A DNA stretch of 34,228 bases from Albidovulum sp. (GTDB lineage Bacteria; Pseudomonadota; Alphaproteobacteria; Rhodobacterales; Rhodobacteraceae): the NCBI GenBank assembly GCA_030837785.1, contig JAUQYA010000108.1, forward strand, positions 1 to 34,228, written 5' to 3'. Shown piece by piece: positions 33,373 through 34,228 of this stretch; the stretch's first letter is position 1; every line of letters begins with the position of its first letter. Made by a program: the position numbers and the translations under genes. The notes beneath the pieces were generated by a model, which was not told where the DNA came from, made no database searches, and saw only the letters and a list, made by a program, of their open reading frames with translations.

Positions 33373-34228
33373 TTGGGCCTGCCGCTCCCGGCGCTTCTCG
33401 ACGTCACGCTGCCAGTCTTCCTGGTGATCGGCTTCGGCTATGCGGCCGCGCGTCTCGGGCTCTTTCGCGACGCGGCCGTGGACGGGCTGATGCAGTTCGC
33501 GCAGGGGATCGCGATTCCCTGCCTGCTGTTCCGCGCGATCTCGACGCTCGATCTTGGACAGGCGTTCCAGTGGCCGCTTCTCATCGCCTTCTACGCCGGC
33601 GCCACGGCAGGGTTCCTCGCCGGGCTTCTCGGCGCGCGGCTTCTCTTCGGCCGGCCGTGGCCGGATGCGGTCGCCATCGGCTTCTGCGCGCTCTTCTCCA
33701 ACTCGCTTCTTCTGGGCCTGCCGATCACCGAACGCGCCTACGGGGCCGGGGGGCTTTCGGCCAACTACGCGATCATCGCGGTGCACTCGCCCTATTGCTA
33801 TGCGGTGGGCATCGCGGTGATGGAGGTTGTCCGCCATTCCGGCAGCGGGCTTCTGGTGACGGCGCGGGCGGTCGTCACCGCGATGTTCCGCAACCCGCTC
33901 GTGGTCGGCATCGCCGCGGGGGTCGGGGTCAACCTTTCGGGCACGCAGCTTCCCGGGGTTGCGACCGAGGCGCTCGACCTTCTGGTGCGCGCGGCGCTTC
34001 CGGCCGCGCTTTTCGGGCTGGGCGGCGTGCTTGTCCGCTACCGGCCGGAGGGTGATCTTGCGACAGTGCTCTTCGTCTCTGCCCTGTCGCTCGGTCTCCA
34101 CCCTGCGATCACCTGGAGCCTTGGCCAGGCGCTGGATCTCGGGCAGGGGCCGCTCCGCTCGGCCGTCGTCACCGCCGCGATGGCGCCGGGGGTGAATGCC
34201 TACCTCTTCGCCAACATGTATGGCGTGG
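33373..34228 (+). CDS. AEC-family (auxin efflux carrier-like) transporter, 3' end outside window
   Basis: The frame runs from a TTG at 33373, preceded by GAGG at 33361-33364, to the end of the window (285 codons) without a stop; no ATG fits. Segments include LLDVTLPVFLVIGFGYAAAR, the conserved NSLLLGLPITERAYG (the family's N-x-x-x-x-G-x-P motif), FRNPLVVGIAAGVGVN and ALPAALFGLGGVLVRY. The late MAPGVNAYLFANMYG segment is the typical penultimate helix, so only about 20 residues are missing. Bacterial relatives export or import small organic acids; the substrate is unknown. Confidence 0.9.
   Translation, partial: MGLPLPALLDVTLPVFLVIGFGYAAARLGLFRDAAVDGLMQFAQGIAIPCLLFRAISTLDLGQAFQWPLLIAFYAGATAGFLAGLLGARLLFGRPWPDAVAIGFCALFSNSLLLGLPITERAYGAGGLSANYAIIAVHSPYCYAVGIAVMEVVRHSGSGLLVTARAVVTAMFRNPLVVGIAAGVGVNLSGTQLPGVATEALDLLVRAALPAALFGLGGVLVRYRPEGDLATVLFVSALSLGLHPAITWSLGQALDLGQGPLRSAVVTAAMAPGVNAYLFANMYGV

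Noticed and set aside
1..34228. CRISPR array, rRNA genes or complete IS element
   Set aside because: No regularly spaced repeats, rRNA-like sequence or intact transposase with inverted repeats was seen on reading both strands.

Overview
The window is a high-GC chromosomal segment of an alphaproteobacterium, most likely a member of the Rhodobacteraceae/Paracoccaceae. The main evidence is the conserved right-hand block of SPOR lipoprotein, D-Ala-D-Ala carboxypeptidase, tmk, holB, tatD, an MBL-fold hydrolase and an AEC permease. The overall codon style and a cyclic beta-glucan synthase fit the same assignment. Species cannot be read from the sequence.

Layout. 1-3837: 3' part of a cyclic beta-1,2-glucan synthase (ndvB/chvB), followed by a small PRC-barrel protein. 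4284-6288: a graveyard of gene remnants fused end to end. They are a PQQ-type sugar (sorbosone) dehydrogenase, an HWE histidine kinase on the opposite strand, a DmpA-type P1 aminopeptidase with an internal deletion and a nonsense codon, the last codons of an IS66-like transposase, and the 3' end of a tRNA resembling tRNA-Arg. 6344-11364: a DapF-like epimerase with an altered active-site loop, divergent from a four-gene polyamine/opine-type ABC transporter whose binding protein carries a Tat signal.

11365-26719 is a looser accessory block. It begins with small membrane ORFs and a truncated cyclopropane fatty acid synthase. An Abhydrolase_9 membrane hydrolase, a Crp/Fnr regulator and a small membrane protein follow. 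Two divergent SulP anion transporters, a DUF202 protein, an anaerobic-type sulfatase maturase carrying a SEC-C zinc tail, a cytoplasmic-type sulfatase, a DUF1622 protein and an MFS/UMF1-like transporter complete it. The block ends exactly at the 3' end of a tRNA-Ser(UGA), a classical integration target.

26810-34228 returns to housekeeping cell-envelope and replication genes, tightly packed except for a 640-base gap between holB and tatD that holds a REP-like palindrome.

The most system-like element is the sulfatase module (19025-24859): a SulP transporter, a DUF202 membrane protein, a maturase that makes formylglycine without oxygen, its probable client sulfatase and a DUF1622 membrane protein. 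I infer intracellular removal of sulfate from a transported sulfate ester, with SulP proteins handling the anion. The substrate is unknown.
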